Part shown: positions 19,691 to 31,530 of the stretch, one piece after another
How positions within the stretch are numbered: position 1 is the first letter of the stretch
Layout: each line of letters opens with the position of its first letter
Origin: Oscheius onirici
Taxonomy: Eukaryota > Nematoda > Chromadorea > Rhabditida > Rhabditidae
Length of the DNA: 64,000 nucleotides
Direction of reading: 5' to 3'
Assembly (NCBI GenBank): GCA_932521025.1
Contig: OW051471.1
Span: 930,001 to 994,000 of the forward strand
Translations under genes and position numbers: made by a program
Notes under the pieces: model-generated
Databases searched by the model: none
Seen by the model: only the letters and a program-made list of their open reading frames with translations
Told to the model about the DNA's origin: nothing

Positions 19691-22600
19691 ATGAGCAGGA
19701 TTCTGAGGCCGTTGGATGTTTTTCACAAAACTGGTAAGTGTACTACTTGTTTTTCCACTAGGAAACGAGAAAAAATATTAAAGGAAAAAAATTCAGAAAG
19801 TTCAGTATGTTTGTGGCTGAACGGTTTGGCAACAGCACATCGGCCCATCTGGGACTGTCTGTGGAACGCGGCCGCTAAGCGCTTTATCACGGACGGAGGG
19901 GCGAATTATGTCATTCCGAGGTCAGTTTTTGGGAAAGTGAGAAGGCCAAAAAACTGATCGAAAACGGACGTTTCCCGAAAAAAAAAACGGTGCGAAAAGT
20001 GCGCTTGCCTAACAAAATAAAAAAATTGTTCTCTGGTTAAAACGAGGACACAGCGGCTACAGGTAAATTTTGGGGGTATTAAGCCAGACTTTGAAACATT
20101 TCAAAAAGAGAGTTATAATGTGTTTGCACGAATGTTTGAATGTCACCCGCTTTATTCTTCAAAAACACATGTATTCGAGTTCGGTGCATCTAGGAAAAAT
20201 AGTTGGAACTATATTTTTTCGCTGAATTGACAGTTTGCAGAGCAGAATTAAGCGATTTTCTTCTTAGGCTGTATCAGAAGAGATCGGTTGAGTGGGGAAG
20301 GGATCAAAAGTAAAGAAGAAAACACAAGTAAAAAAAATCCGCCGAAAGGCGGCGAAGCCGGCTGGTTGGCAATCTAAAGTACCCAGTAATCGACACAAAA
20401 CGTGCTTATCGCAAGCTTGAAGCACTAAAAATTACAGAACGGACCTGAAAAAGCCTGACGTTATCAGTGGTGATTTCGACTCAATTTCTACAAGCATTTT
20501 GAAGCTTTGTGATGCTTTCGATATCAAAGTTCTAGAAACGCCAAATCAAGAAAAGACGGACTTTACAAAAGCATTGGAAATCATTGTGGAGGAGACTCGA
20601 GGTCAAAGTGTGAGTATTTTTATTTTATTACTTCTTCGAAGTGGAATTATTTGGAAAGCTTGTGGACAAAACATGTACCTCTATTAGAAGCACTCCTTAC
20701 CTAAGAAGTACGCAATTACGTATTCACGTTTTCAGCGTCAAGACGAAAGTTTTCAGCTTTTTGGTGTTCTGCAAAGTTGGAGAGGACGTCAGGGGCTAAC
20801 TTTGCAAGACATCACAAAGCCAGAAAATGCCGTCTTGACGCCGAAAAAACGCGAATAAAACGACTTATTAGCATGCGTGCATCATTTGAGCATGTGACTT
20901 TTTCTTGAAACTGAGTTCTCTGAACAAATGGGTTTATAAGCAACTCGCGCGAAACCTAGAAGACACCAAATATATTTCTGCTTCAGGTCAAAGTGCGAAT
21001 ACTTTTACGAATATATTTTTTCGAGCGCCAGGCCGTGGTGAAACAGTTCACGAAAAATGACTGGGTATTATGGATGCCTTGAAGCCGAAATTGTTCTAGG
21101 AGACAGCTTTCCAAACGTTCCAAGCGTTGCTATCTTTCTTTACTAAATGGTGTCCGTCCATCTGTAGAGGTGCCCGCACAGGATGTCGAGACTAGCGTAG
21201 CATGTTTGTCCTGTTAATCTTTTATCGAACGGATAATTTTCTTGAGGGGATCGCGAGAAGTTAGAAGGTAGAACAACCAGGAGAGGCACACTAGCAGTCT
21301 GCCACCAAAATAAGGAGGCTGCGTGAGCTTCTGGTGGATTGAAAAGAAACTACCATCTTGTACACGAAAATAGCAAAATTTTATTTTTATGGTCATTTAC
21401 AGAAACATTTTTTTTTTGAAAACTTTAGAACGTTTTTTATCGTGATCATATCCTTATGATAGTGATATGCAAAAAAAAAATAGTTCCTCCTAAATCCTAA
21501 CGGTGAAACTTACAAAAGTGAAAACTCTTGTAAAGTAACCCAGTTGAAAATTTCACAAAGCTACATTTTGATCGACTTTTGCGGAACTTCCAAACACAAA
21601 TTTCAAGCACCACTCCCCCCCCCCCCCCCATAAAGTTTTCTGATCCTAAAAAACCTTTCAGATTTCCCAAATTATTGTTCTTGGAGGCCTCTCAGGCCGA
21701 TTCGACCATACTCTGGCAACTTTGAATACGCTGTACAATGGTTTGAGTATGACGGAAATACCAATTTTTGTGCTGGACGGAGATAATTTGATGTGTGTCG
21801 CTCCAGAGGTAGGATCAGAGAGAGTGGGAGAGTCGGAGAGTGAGAGATTCAGAGAGTGAGAGAGACAGAGAGTCGGGGTGTCAGAGTCAGAGAGACAGGA
21901 AGCAGAAAGTCAGAGACACTGAATGACAGAGGGACAGAGACAGAGTCAGAGTCAAAGAGCCAGAGAGACATAGAGTGAGAGTCTATAAAAACCAGCTTTC
22001 AGGGTACCACAAAGTTCCAAGTCGACAAGAAAATGCTCTCCGGAAAATGCGGAATCGTTCCTTTCTGTCAAAAAGAAACTATCGTAACTTTGAAGGGCTT
22101 CAAATGGAATATTGGTGGGTTTCCTAAGTTTCTTTCCTGTTTCGCATCGAAAACATATAACAAATGGCTACTCGCATACGTTTTGACGAGATCTGTAAGG
22201 GAAAAAATCAAAAATAATCTCCTGAGTGGCGTAAATGACGGCGCAATTTTGTGGCTAGACTCATTGGCCGAAACTACCACTGCAATAGCTAAAATTTGAA
22301 TTTGGCCGTATTTTGTTTGACTGAGTATCGAGCGAAACGATATGTGTAAATGACTCCTCAGGGTTGCATCCTACGAAAATGTTGTCAACTACAATAATTT
22401 CTCTCTCACAATCAGAACAATGAACAGTTTGCTTTTTCAACAAAAACAACAAAAAGCTTTTTGACCTTGGGATCACCCCGAAACTTTTATAATACCGGTA
22501 ATACCGCTCTTTGCATTTATAACCTTTCTCTAAAACACAATATTTTCTTTTTCCCCCGACTCTTACTAATGTATTCAGCACAGAAATTCCAAACTACTAG

Positions 22601-22870
22601 TTCGCGTCAGTTCAGTGCTTTGTCTGAAGAGTAGGCGATAACGACCATGCAGTGAAACAATCAGTAAGAAAACTACTATAACCTTTTGTACAGTCTCCTG
22701 ACCTTAGAATTATACAAAGCTGTCTTTCAGAGAACGAGGAACTGAAGTTTGGCGGCTTGATATCGACATCCAATGAAGTCGACCTGGAGGAACTAGAAAT
22801 TACCACTACAGCGCCAGTAATCTTTACAGTTGAACTGGAGTGGGCTGGCTTTGTCAAGTTTTTTGAATAA
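19691..22870 (+). CDS. tpk-1: thiamin pyrophosphokinase
   Basis: Six exons: 19691-19733, 19797-19920, 20438-20609, 21662-21808, 22003-22114, 22731-22870; phases 1, 2, 0, 0, 1 join cleanly to 245 aa, the usual family length. The enzyme transfers pyrophosphate from ATP to thiamin to make the cofactor TPP. Conserved features in order: the N-terminal LNGLATAHRPIWDCLWNAA strand-helix, ITDGGANYV, the metal/nucleotide loop ISGDFDSI, the EKTDFTKAL block, VLGGLSGRFDHTLATLNTLY, CGIVPFCQKE and the thiamin-site KGFKWNIENEELKFGGLIST, then the C-terminal beta-sandwich end. Intron 2 contains a Helitron 3' end, intron 4 a GA-rich simple repeat. An AATAAA overlaps the stop (22866-22871). Confidence 0.93.
20273..20365 (+). 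mobile_element. Helitron 3'-end fragment in tpk-1 intron 2
   Basis: CAGAAGAGATCGGTTGAGTG ... ACACAAGTA ... GGCGGCGAAGCCGGCTGG|T matches the last 90 bp of the 14977-17204 element, with the subterminal hairpin GCCGAAAGGCGGC. The 5' part is missing. Confidence 0.7.
21812..21978 (+). repeat. GA-rich (AGAGAGTC-type) simple repeat in tpk-1 intron 4
   Basis: Imperfect runs of GAGAGTC, GAGAGACAG and AGAGTCAGAG fill most of the intron 21809-22002. Purines are on the sense strand of the gene. Confidence 0.75.
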
Positions 22871-23096
22871 AAATTACGACGCTATCTTTCACCTGTTCTC
22901 TGCAGTCTTCAGCTAGGGTTAAAACAAATAATTTCGAAGAAAAACGTTTGGATTATTTTTTTCGATTTGAGATCCAACCAATAACCAGTAGCTTTTCTGT
23001 ATATCAAGGAAGCTTGAAACACAACGGGCAACACGCTCGACGAAAAGTTTGCTTTTTTGAAGAATGAAAAGTGTCAACACATTGTCTGCTTAGAAT

Positions 23097-23369
23097 ATGT
23101 TCTCGCCCTTTCCCTCTTCTGTAGAACTACTGTTCCGTAAGATTCTGGCCACGTTTGTGTTGCCCTTCCTGGCCATCTTCTTCTACACCTACTATTTTTT
23201 GGTAGACAAGGCAGTGCTAACAAGTTGGAACTCTTGTCAGACTCTCCAAAGCTCCACAATGTTACTCTTTTCTCAATTAAATTTTTTTCTAAAACTGTAC
23301 AATTCCAAAGTTTCTCAACATATCAATTACTGTTCTTTTAAAAAAGGAGACAACTTTCAAAAAGTGTAA
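23097..23369 (+). CDS. candidate small membrane protein, unrecognised
   Basis: An ATG 227 nt after the tpk-1 stop, just behind a CTTAG acceptor-like site, opens a frame with MFSPFPSSVELLFRK then a hydrophobic helix (ILATFVLPFLAIFFYTYYFL) and DKAVLTSWNSC. The downstream half is AT-rich and less coding-like, so the true 3' end may involve splicing. The close spacing would suit a downstream cistron in an operon with tpk-1. The single-helix layout faintly recalls very small membrane subunits, but I cannot name a family. Confidence 0.3.
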   Translation: MFSPFPSSVELLFRKILATFVLPFLAIFFYTYYFLVDKAVLTSWNSCQTLQSSTMLLFSQLNFFLKLYNSKVSQHINYCSFKKGDNFQKV

Positions 23370-23440
23370 TTATCAAAACTTTTCTTTTGAAAAAAAAAAA
23401 GTTTGAAAACACAATCGAATCGTCAGCTACTCGTCTCGTG

Positions 23441-25294
23441 ATGTCGTCCGACAGTCGGGTACTTCTACCAGTACTCAAGGCTTTGTCGCTTCGGGAGCGT
23501 CTGGATATCGCTGCCTTGGATTCGGAGCTCTGCAACGATGTTCTGTCCTTCCACGATATCACCTCGGCCTCCATTCGAGAAGATGGAGTAGTCTTGGCCA
23601 ACAGACTCCACCAGCTGGGAAGAGGAGAGAAGACACTACTCGACAGAATGACGAATCTGGATCGTGTCGTCGTTGAGAGGAGCCTGGAGCCGGAGGAATG
23701 GCAACAGCTTCTCGGCATCAAGAAGCTGAGAAAGATCTACTTGTCTTCGTTGGACGGACTGGAACAGATGCCACAGGAGGTAAAGATCAATCAGGAGAGC
23801 ATCAAGACACTTTACATCCTGCAGAGCACAAATCGACCGCCGTACAGTATGGGACGACTGAATGAGAAGAATATGAATGTAGGTCTACTGAGGAGAGAGT
23901 CAGAGACAGCGTGAAAGAGTCGGAGAGGGAGAGAATCAGAGAGGGTCAGAGAGTCAAAAATATGGAGAGCGGAAAAAATTAAGAGGAGAAGAGCCAGAGA
24001 GTCAGAGGTTCAGAGAGTCGCGGAGTCAGAGAGGGAGAGTGAGAGAGTTTACTACGAAGATACCGAAAGATTTAGAAGAGGAGAGTCAGAGGGGAGAGAG
24101 GGAAACAGCCAGAGAGTCAGAGAGATAGATGTTCAGAGGTTCAGAGAGTCAGAGGAGAGAGAGGCAAGGAATCAGAGGGACAGAGACCGGGAGAGATGAA
24201 GAGGGGGAGAGTCACAGAGGAAATCAGAGAGAGAGTCAGAGAAAGTCGGAGACGCAGAAAAGTACAGAAGACACACAGAAGTTTATTCTCCTTTCCAGAT
24301 CCTTCTCTCCCCATCACTGACCCGCATCTGTCTGACCGGACTTCGACTGCTCAGTCAAGATTTGCCGCGTCTCTTCTCCCTGCCAAACCTCTGTTCTCTG
24401 GATCTGATTGGCTGCCTCGTCAACTCGGAATCGATCCCAGAAGCTCAGAAGACGCTCAAAGTCACTGTCAGTCTGGAAGAACTCAGCCTGCCGCCATCCT
24501 GGTTCAGCTTTGGTACGGCTTATCCGAAGGGCTACAAGAAGCACGAGTTTGGATGGCTCAGTGTGCCGAAGCTGTGTCTCTATGTGCACAACTACGACAA
24601 GAATCTCTTCTGGTACCAGCTGGTCAACTATATGCCGAAAGGAATGGATACACTGGTTCTGTATGGAAACCACGCTGGGATCAAGGAGGAAGTTGAAAGG
24701 GGAAAGAGAATGAAGTTTGACGTGGGTTAGACTGACAGTGACAAAGACTCTGTTTTTCAGGTACTGTTTGGTCCGAACCAGTCCCAGTATCTCACCTTCC
24801 GCGGTCTGGGCGATACCAGTCTCGTCTCTCATCTGATCAAGAAGCCCCCGTTCGTCATCAAACAGACTATGGACTATATGAACTGGCAGTACCGTCCGTC
24901 GTCTGCTGACAAGATACCGTCCGTGAAGAAGAAGCTCAAGAGCAAGAAGACTACCAGGAGACGCTTAACAGGACGTGGCCGAGTCATCAGAAGACCGCGC
25001 GATCAAGTAGAACAAGACGATCTCGAAACGTCTAGAGAACCGGAAGGAGAGATGAGGACTGCAAGAGAGCCGAGACGTCAGAGCCGTCCGAGAAGGAGCA
25101 GTCGCGGGTCCAGATCGGGTAGTCGCAGTCGGGGTGATCGTCCCACTCGAGGAGTGAGCACAGCTCGCGAGATCAGTCCGGCTCCCGTCGTCTCCAGTAG
25201 CAGTGTGAGCGTCCAGGTGAGCAGTCGACGTTCTGTTCACTCGATTCCGGCTCAAACTGGACGTAATGGAGAAGAACTGGATCAGGAACAATAG
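23441..25294 (+). CDS. leucine-rich-repeat-like protein with RS-rich tail
   Basis: Three exons, 23441-23878, 24299-24721 and 24761-25294, all phase 0; 464 aa. Residues 1-150 are helical and leucine-rich (LLPVLKALSLRERLDIAALD), reminiscent of F-box/LRR adaptor N-termini. LRR-like units follow: LGIKKLRKIYLSSLDGLEQM, LFSLPNLCSLDLIGCLV, VSLEELSLPPSWF, LVNYMPKGMDTLVLYGNHAG. From about residue 330 the protein is basic, with RRQSRPRRSSRGSRSGSRSR and further Ser/Arg stretches up to the end. I do not recognise the family. No signal peptide or membrane helix. Intron 1 is almost wholly GA-rich simple repeat. The frame extends upstream of the ATG only into an A run, so 23441 is preferred. Confidence 0.75.
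23885..24280 (+). repeat. GA-rich (GAGAGTCAGAG) simple repeat in intron
   Basis: Nearly 400 bp of GAGAGTCAGAGAGG-type imperfect repeat occupy intron 1 of the LRR-like gene, purines on the sense strand, like the repeats in tpk-1, the LGC-B gene and presenilin. Confidence 0.8.
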
Positions 25295-25948
25295 ACAATT
25301 CGAAAGAGATGTAACACGAAAAAAATAATAATCACATCAGCGAAGAGTTTATTTGTTTTGGGACTGTACAGAGGAAGGGACAGAGAGAGACAGCGAGACA
25401 GATAGTTTTGGTTTCTACTCCTGGATATCAGAACAATGGGTCCACGGCTTCGGTCCTCTGCTCCAGGAGACTCCAGTCGGATGTAACCCAATTTTGCGTT
25501 TTTCAACCACTTTTCAACTCTATCTATCGAATTTAACGTAAAAACCACATAGGCCATAATTCACTCAAATATTGAGAGAAAATTAGCAACAATTTTAAAC
25601 GAATATTACCAAACTGTTAGTCTGGTTTCAATGTCTGCATAAGACCGTTTAGCTAGTAGTAGTGCAGTATGCAGGTTATTAGATCTCGAAAAGAAAAAAA
25701 AACTAATGGAAAAGCTCACTGTTCACTACAGAAAAAATAACAATATTGCTACAATTGAAACTTATATCCCGGCTTTCCGCTCCAAATGTGATTCAGGAAC
25801 GCCAGCATGCTGAAAATACGTAGAAAAAGAACAACAGCTAACTTAGTATTTTTGAGAAAATCGAATATCTGGAATTAGTTTTCAGTTTTATTTTCAATGA
25901 ATACATAGCAATCTCGAAACGAAATCAGTAAAAAAACGACCACCAATT
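25295..25948. other. convergent intergenic region, no gene seen
   Basis: Lies between the 3' ends of the plus-strand LRR-like gene and the minus-strand channel gene. An AATAAT-rich tail and a short GACAGAGAGAGACAG stretch (25378-25400) are the only features. Confidence 0.5.
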
Positions 25949-28900
25949 TCAATTTTGTGAGTGTTTCTGCTTAGGAGGAAAGGCAAAAATGAGTACAGAC
26001 GTAAGAACATTGGCAATGGTGAAAGCCATGAAAACAAAAGCCATAATCAGTCGCTTTGTCCTCTTTTTCCTCTCTCGGAAGACGTATTTCTCAGCTACTG
26101 CCATAATCATCGGCACGACCATTCCGGAACAGCAGAAGAACATTTCGATTATGACCCATTTTCCTGCAATTTTGAGTTTTTAATGGTCTCTCTGTCTCCC
26201 TGAAAACTAACCCATCAGTGGAAGACCAGGAGTCCTGGGAAGTTCTCCGACGATGACACTCAACATGAAGGTCAAGCTTAGAAGTCCAGCTATGCCGAGA
26301 TTCACCTGAATTTCAATGTAAGTGTTCAAAACAGAAGTTCAAAGTAACGCAAAACTGAAAAATAGTGTTTTCCGAAAAATGTTTCGTTTTGCTGATCGAA
26401 ATTGGGTTGAGAACATTTTTATCGACAGAAATTCTGACCTTTTTTTCCATGAATTGTTTTGTTTCAAGAGATTGCTTTAGATTGTGGAGGCATTCTGATT
26501 TCAGTCCGCTCATGCTAAGTACTGTGAAAAAAAAGGTAAACAATAAATGAATTCACAGGGCTAGAAAACTGCTTTTAAGTCGCTTGTACGATTGTGTGCT
26601 TTCCGTGACATCTCTTGTCTTACGAGACAAATTGAGCTTCGCGTAATAGATCCAAAAATGTTTCACTGTTTTCTTCATTCAAGGTTTGCAACGACCGTCG
26701 CCACATTTCCAGGATCAATATGGTGAAAATGAAACTCCCAACTTTTTGCTCCCAAAATCATACTCGTTTTCATTCGTAAAAGGACATTTTTGAAATTTCA
26801 GATCCCTTGATATAAAAAAGCCGACTCACCCTCTCTCCAATTTCCATATCCAGTGGCAGCAGCATGGCTGAAATGCACGTTGCAGTCACGACAAAAGTCG
26901 GTAAAATGACGAAAAAGATGTAAAACTGCGGGTTCCGTTTTAGATGGAACGTAATTTCCCCGATGGAATAGTTTCTCCCGTACTGGACGAAGAAATCGGC
27001 AGAGCTTGAGACGTCTACCATCTCCCATTCCGGAATTCCCTGAGTTTTTAAGATTATTTTGGCGTAAAAATTGAGAAAAACCTGCATGTTCCCTGTGTCA
27101 TTTGTTGCGAAAATCAGAATTTCGTCGATTGTAGCCAGCCCGGGAGAAAATCCAAAACTGCACCACTGCTCGTCGAAGGGAAAGGCGCCTGAAAGTACTG
27201 TGACACTGAATTTTAAAGTGTTCCAATGAAGCAATTCTGATCACTCTGGGCATCACTATTAGCAACATCTCCTTTTGATTTGAATCTTCAATGTGAAAGT
27301 CAGAACATGGAAAAAAATATTGAGAATCCTGACATCATTCCGAACATAATGCTCAATTTATTTTTTGTATGAGCGCCGTTTTGATATTCACTGGCTCCAC
27401 CATTATAATCGTCAGAGAAAACAATCGGAAGTAAAAGTTGTAAAACTATGGAGCAGTGCAGAATTTCTCGATCTTGATCGTACAAGCTTCGAGCTTCAAG
27501 CTTGAAGCAAAAATTTCTCGGAAAACTTTTCTGTTGTACTGCTGTAGGCATCCTTGAAGTTTTTGGTTTTCACCATTTTTCGCCTATTTTTCACCTTTAT
27601 CAAGTTCTGCGTGTAAAAACACTTCCTGGACGTGAAATTTGGTCGAAAATAACATGCAAGAAGACGCTTCCCCCTCATAAGTCGTTCTCGGACATTTTCT
27701 TTCCATTTCTCACTTTTTTCGACTAAACTGAACACCTAAGTATGAATCCATCCAATGTAAACACCTATCAATCAATTCATTCAAGATTGAAGCGAAAATT
27801 TCCCAAAAAAAACTTTCTAGTAAAACAATTTCTCGGGTGAAAGGAAAGATGAGAAGATAGCCGTTTTATAATTTTTCAAGTTTCAAGATCTTGGTATAGA
27901 ATTTACCTGGGTTTTTTATTTGTTTAAAATAAAATGAAATAAATGTACTCCATATTCTCCCCCCCCCCCCTCCCAAAAAAAAATTCCCCATATTCGTGTT
28001 GAGAAAAGGTCATAAACTGGTACAGCAGAGTTACACAATTAGCTTTTTTTGTTTCGTCCTCTCATAATAACTCTTTCATTGAGCATTGTGTCAATTGTTC
28101 TGGTTGGTATAATGAAAAAATAAGTCAAACTACGTAAAACTCTGTCGTTTGTTTTGTCATAGAAAGCACACAAAGGAAATCTTCCACTAAAGAAAAGCAA
28201 GCTATTTTGTTTGACCGTCTCATTATGGCCTTCCCTTTGTGCTGTCTGACAATCGTGATGCTGACTTGATTAAAAAATAAGTAAAAACAACAAAAAAAAA
28301 CTTACTAACATCCGCGTTGCAAACCGTCTCAATCTTGCTGTACCAGCACAATGAGACGTGTCCATCTGATCGGATCTGAACTTTTCAAAAATATCAAAAA
28401 CGTAAATAATACCTCAACTGGTGTCTCTTCCCTCTGTCTAGCTTGTTCTTTGTTGTCCAGACAGTTGAATAGCTCCACTGATGGCATCCAGACAGTATTT
28501 GGAGGAAGTTGAACGAAATCTCTGCCAACTTCTTCTGAATTAAAAGCGAGACGGGGGTCTTGCCAGGTCTAAAAGAAGTGAGAGTCTGAGAAGACGGACA
28601 GAGGGACAGAAAACACTGACCATATTGATCCTGGCAATGTAGCTGACAACTTGACGATTTTCTTCCTAAAAAGTTTACTTTATGTTTGAGCTACTAGGTA
28701 TAAGAAATAAACTCGGGAAGCCACTAATGTTCTTCTGGTTGTAGGAAGAAAACAATTCTCAGAATCGGGTTGAATTCTGCTCAGATTAACAGGCTGTAAG
28801 GGTAAATAGGGAGTTTCAGTATAGTTTCGAAGACCAGTCAGAAATTTACCGACTGTTTCCGAATGAGAGCATCAGTAATTTTTGGTATTAGTTCGGCAGG

Positions 28901-29874
28901 CAGCCCTTCGTTCAAATTTTTTGGCGGGAACGTTCAAAATAACCATTTTCACGTTTTTGATCATTTTCCACTCACTTTTTTCACTTTCACTGTTTTCACT
29001 AGAAACAACCTCAGCGGCAGCACTTCGTTTGTCCCGAGTGCGTGTAAAGTAAATATTCCGATGAGAAAAATAATAATCAAGTCAACGTAGCGTTCTGTTC
29101 TGAATATTCTCTTACTTATAGCCTCATCGTAGCATTTTTCTACAACCAGAACGGATAATAATTTCGGCGAAAAGTATAGCTACAGTAACTAAAACAACTT
29201 ACAACCGACAGGAGCTGTACATATACAGCAGCTAAAATGACAGTTATCCGGTAGCCGTAGTCGTATGGCGGGAAAATTTTGTTGTAAGAGCTGTTGACCA
29301 AGCCTTCATAGACAGTTTCTGTCGCTCCTCGGTTGTATACTGTAATTTGTTTTCCTTATTCAAAAACGTCGGAAAAAGGATTATTTTACGCAGGGCTAAC
29401 AAAACTTATCATCTTATTGCGAAACATTCTGGAATTTTCAAGATGACATACTTTTCTTTGTAAAGCCGTTGTCAACGTCGTACTGCTAAGGAAACAAGAT
29501 GACCTAATAAGGACAAAGGGTGAAGCACAAATTTTTTATTAATACCGTCTTCAAAAATTCCCTAAAATCTTGGATTTGCGTACGTTTTGTTACGGAAAAT
29601 TGCGTACGAGCAGCAAGGCAATTTCCGGCACAAATTTGGACTGTACGCAATTTTGCGTGACTCCGGTACGCGTTAGTCAGCAGTTTTTTCGATCCAAAAC
29701 TTTGAAAAACGATCAGTTTGTCAAAATGTATGTGCTTCAAACTTTGCACGAAAGTAAAAGGACAAATATGAGTTCTTCTTTGTCTTTCTGATTTAGAATA
29801 AAAAGAATACCTGGCGCCAAATTCCAATTAAAGCCAACTATTCTAGGAACAAGGAACAGTAGTATAGACAGCAT
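25949..29874 (-). CDS. cys-loop ligand-gated ion channel subunit (LGC-A)
   Basis: Nine exons on minus: 29874-29811, 29339-29203, 28665-28621, 28568-28413, 28375-28306, 27188-27082, 27039-26830, 26305-26212, 26163-25949; all phases agree, 365 aa. The first exon is a signal peptide (MLSILLFLVPRIVG). Cys-loop: C-NADVSAFPFDEQW-C at about residues 153-167, exactly 13 residues between cysteines. M1 starts at NPQFYIFFVILPTF (about 229), M2 follows GERV, M3 begins KWVIIEMFF, and M4 is near LIMAFVFMAFTIANVL. The Glu before Arg at the start of M2 predicts cation selectivity (acetylcholine-receptor side of the family). No YxCC loop C, so not a classical alpha subunit. The M3-M4 loop is only about 15 residues (YVFRERKKRTKR). 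Ligand unknown. Paralogue of the next minus-strand gene upstream. Confidence 0.9.
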
Positions 29875-31530
29875 AAACTGGGGGTAATTTCTTTCAACCG
29901 ACGCCTACTTCCCGGCCGCCAAATTTGTTTCAAAACTCTGTGCAGGTGGGCAAATTAGAAGACTGCTGAACACGGAAAATTGGCTTGTCGGCACGTAGTG
30001 TACACAGTGGAAGAGAGAGAAAATGATCTGCAACAAATGGAAGGGACCACGTTTTGGTATGGACTGTCCAAAAAAAGGGCGATTACTGTAATCTTTTAGC
30101 TGTTCCCTTCGAGACCTTTTTGACCCGATTTAGCACTGTAAAACTTGGGAAACTGAAATTTTGCTGCGTATCTTAGGAATTTGTCAGCTGAGTATCCAAT
30201 TTCATCTCGGAGGGGAAAAAACTATCGGATTATGGTAATCTCTCTTCTTTTTGAACGGATCAAACCTGGCGTATTTGTTCGTTTTTTCTTTTGAAGTTGT
30301 CCTACAACCAACAAATGCAATCCTGTTCAATTTTCAGGCTATTGGCTCTCAGTGAAACATATTTTTCAAGAAGAAGCTAGCAGCTGAAATTGCTCTGAAC
30401 TTTCTGAACGAGAGTTACAAAACAATTCTCGTATACGGTATTACCAAGGAAGCGGTGGAAGAGCATGTAATGAAGTAATGGGAAAGCAAAAATCTTATCA
30501 ATTCAAAGTGAAGCAATTTTCAATCAACTTCAATAGAGAGTCGGAGAGTCTCCACTACGTGTATTTTTTGACTTTTTCAGCATTCCTTCGTTTATGTTCA
30601 CAGAACAGCTAAACTTCGAAAAAAAGATCTTATATAGATTCACTGAAACAAACGAACAGATCTTGATGAAAATGAAGTATTGGTCATAACTGGAGCATTC
30701 CTCTAGATATTGGCGTATATTATATGATAGTAGGGATCAGATAGTCAGGAGGATGACAGTGAAGAAAGCGATCGCAAGTTTGATCCCGGGTGCAGAAGGT
30801 AGTCTACCGTAGCAACTGTAGCCAGTTCTGTTCTGGATCCAGCATCTTGAGAAACCTGACAACCGCAGACTCCGAAACTGATCCGGTCAGGCGAAATGAT
30901 AGATAGTGATTTTATCCTTTTATGGAGTGTACACGTATGTACACAGTGGAAGAAAGAAAATGATCCGCAACATGTGTAGAAGAAGGGGGTTTGACTTGAG
31001 CTAACCACAGTTTCTTCTGTTTTCTACTGACGGATGCCGGCAAAATCTACTAGCAAACTTGGGAAATTGAACTTCTTGCAAGTTCTCGGTGAAACTAAAA
31101 TGACTAGCCATAGTCATGTTTTTGAGGTTTATGATTGTACAGTTCAGTTTGTTGGGATCAGATTCGATCGACGTACTAAACAAAGTAGAAAATTCAACCG
31201 TATGCACTTTCATCGAAACAACAGAGTCTGCGAAGGGAAACGTCGTGCAGATCGAGAAAAGGAAGTACCTGACTATATGAGCTGTCTGTGAAACATAAAA
31301 ACATATATTTTTAGGTCGTTTCGTATACAAACGGATGACAGTAACTTCTTGTATTCTGTTTTCTCAGCCAAAAGCAATGACAAAACTACAAGCCTGACAG
31401 GCTGTAGGATGTATGGTTGGAACACTCAAAATTGTCCTTTTCATATGCTTTTGAAGGCTTTTGAAAGGATCAATGCATCAACAAACTTGGAAATTTGCCA
31501 CTTTATATGCTTTCACTGAAACATTACAAT
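29875..31530. other. spacer between the two channel genes, no firm gene
   Basis: About 1.65 kb. An open coding-like stretch on minus at 30745-30900 (frame containing FGVCGCQVSQDAGSRTELA) has no start, splice partners or recognised match. The rest is AT-rich. Confidence 0.45.

Noticed and set aside
23885-24280. CRISPR-like direct repeats
   Set aside because: Imperfect GA-rich microsatellite with no uniform spacers, in a eukaryotic intron.
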